Assembly (NCBI RefSeq): GCF_022385335.1
Contig: NZ_CP092431.1
Location: 4,650,001 to 4,714,000, forward strand
From: Streptomyces deccanensis
GTDB lineage: Bacteria; Actinomycetota; Actinomycetes; Streptomycetales; Streptomycetaceae
Reading direction: 5' to 3'
Length of the DNA stretch: 64,000 bases
Below the pieces are notes generated by a model. That model searched no databases and was not told the origin of the DNA. It worked only from the letters and a program-made list of their open reading frames with translations. Positions 63,998 to 64,000 of the stretch are shown one piece after another. Position 1 is the first letter of the stretch, and every line of letters begins with the position of its first letter. The position numbers and the translations under genes were made by a program.

Positions 63998-64000
63998 CAC

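Overview
The window is high-GC actinobacterial DNA that reads as Streptomyces. The signs are strong third-position GC bias, frequent GTG and leaderless starts, MsiK, CdgB, DasR-type operators, a CIRCE-controlled solo GroEL, and the usual Streptomyces palindromic repeats. From memory, the backbone order (groEL2, cold-shock gene, cysO, thrC, gpgS, otsA/otsB, nagKA, cdgB, arfB, terD, M1 peptidase, SoxR-controlled quinone reductase, msiK) follows the S. coelicolor core chromosome around SCO4296 to SCO4240. Two biosynthetic islands interrupt it.

Region 1 (1-15.9 kb) is the end of a natural-product gene cluster. It holds the first codons of a glycosyltransferase, then a MDMPI/DinB-type enzyme, a P450 with its own ferredoxin and ferredoxin reductase, a double-domain class III aminotransferase, an O-methyltransferase, a two-domain ABM cyclase/monooxygenase, two SnoaL-like proteins, an alpha/beta hydrolase, two MFS exporters, a Sfp-type phosphopantetheinyl transferase, and an acyl-CoA carboxylase beta/epsilon pair for extender supply. 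This set fits a glycosylated aromatic (type II) polyketide, but the synthase lies outside the window. A 340-bp junction (15.95-16.29 kb) carries what look like broken gene fragments.

Region 2 (16.3-37.2 kb) is mostly core. It holds a secreted SOD-like protein, an OYE reductase, groEL with two CIRCE sites, a cold-shock gene, and cysO and thrC behind a SAM-I riboswitch. It continues with methylglucose-lipopolysaccharide precursor and trehalose genes (gpgS, otsA, otsB). A sugar-binding lipoprotein sits divergent from nagK-nagA, with three DasR-like (dre) operators between them. A PfkB kinase, a CBM35-like membrane protein, the diguanylate cyclase CdgB, a flavin reductase, arfB and terD complete the stretch. 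A palindromic repeat family recurs at six loci in the window, and one copy lies inside the nagA reading frame.

Region 3 (37.3-44.8 kb) is accessory. A 163-bp MITE-like element with perfect 22-bp ends and a TA duplication splits a conserved hypothetical gene. Next to it, after a GNAT-Nudix gene, is the most striking content: a minus-strand operon with clear counterparts of BacA, BacB, BacG, BacC and BacF of bacilysin biosynthesis plus an MFS exporter, but no BacD dipeptide ligase. It should make anticapsin, or a close relative, as a free amino acid.

Region 4 (45-64 kb) returns to mostly core genes. It holds an M1 peptidase lipoprotein, a pentapeptide-repeat protein, a FAD protein, a SoxR-box quinone reductase, and an MFS gene broken by a small palindromic repeat. 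A 1069-residue secreted repeat protein, a FAD oxidoreductase, an APH-type kinase, an AMIN-like secreted protein, tRNA-Thr(TGT) and a solo tnpB follow. The window ends with msiK (with a dre-like site), a small membrane-anchored protein and a sugar nucleotidyltransferase.
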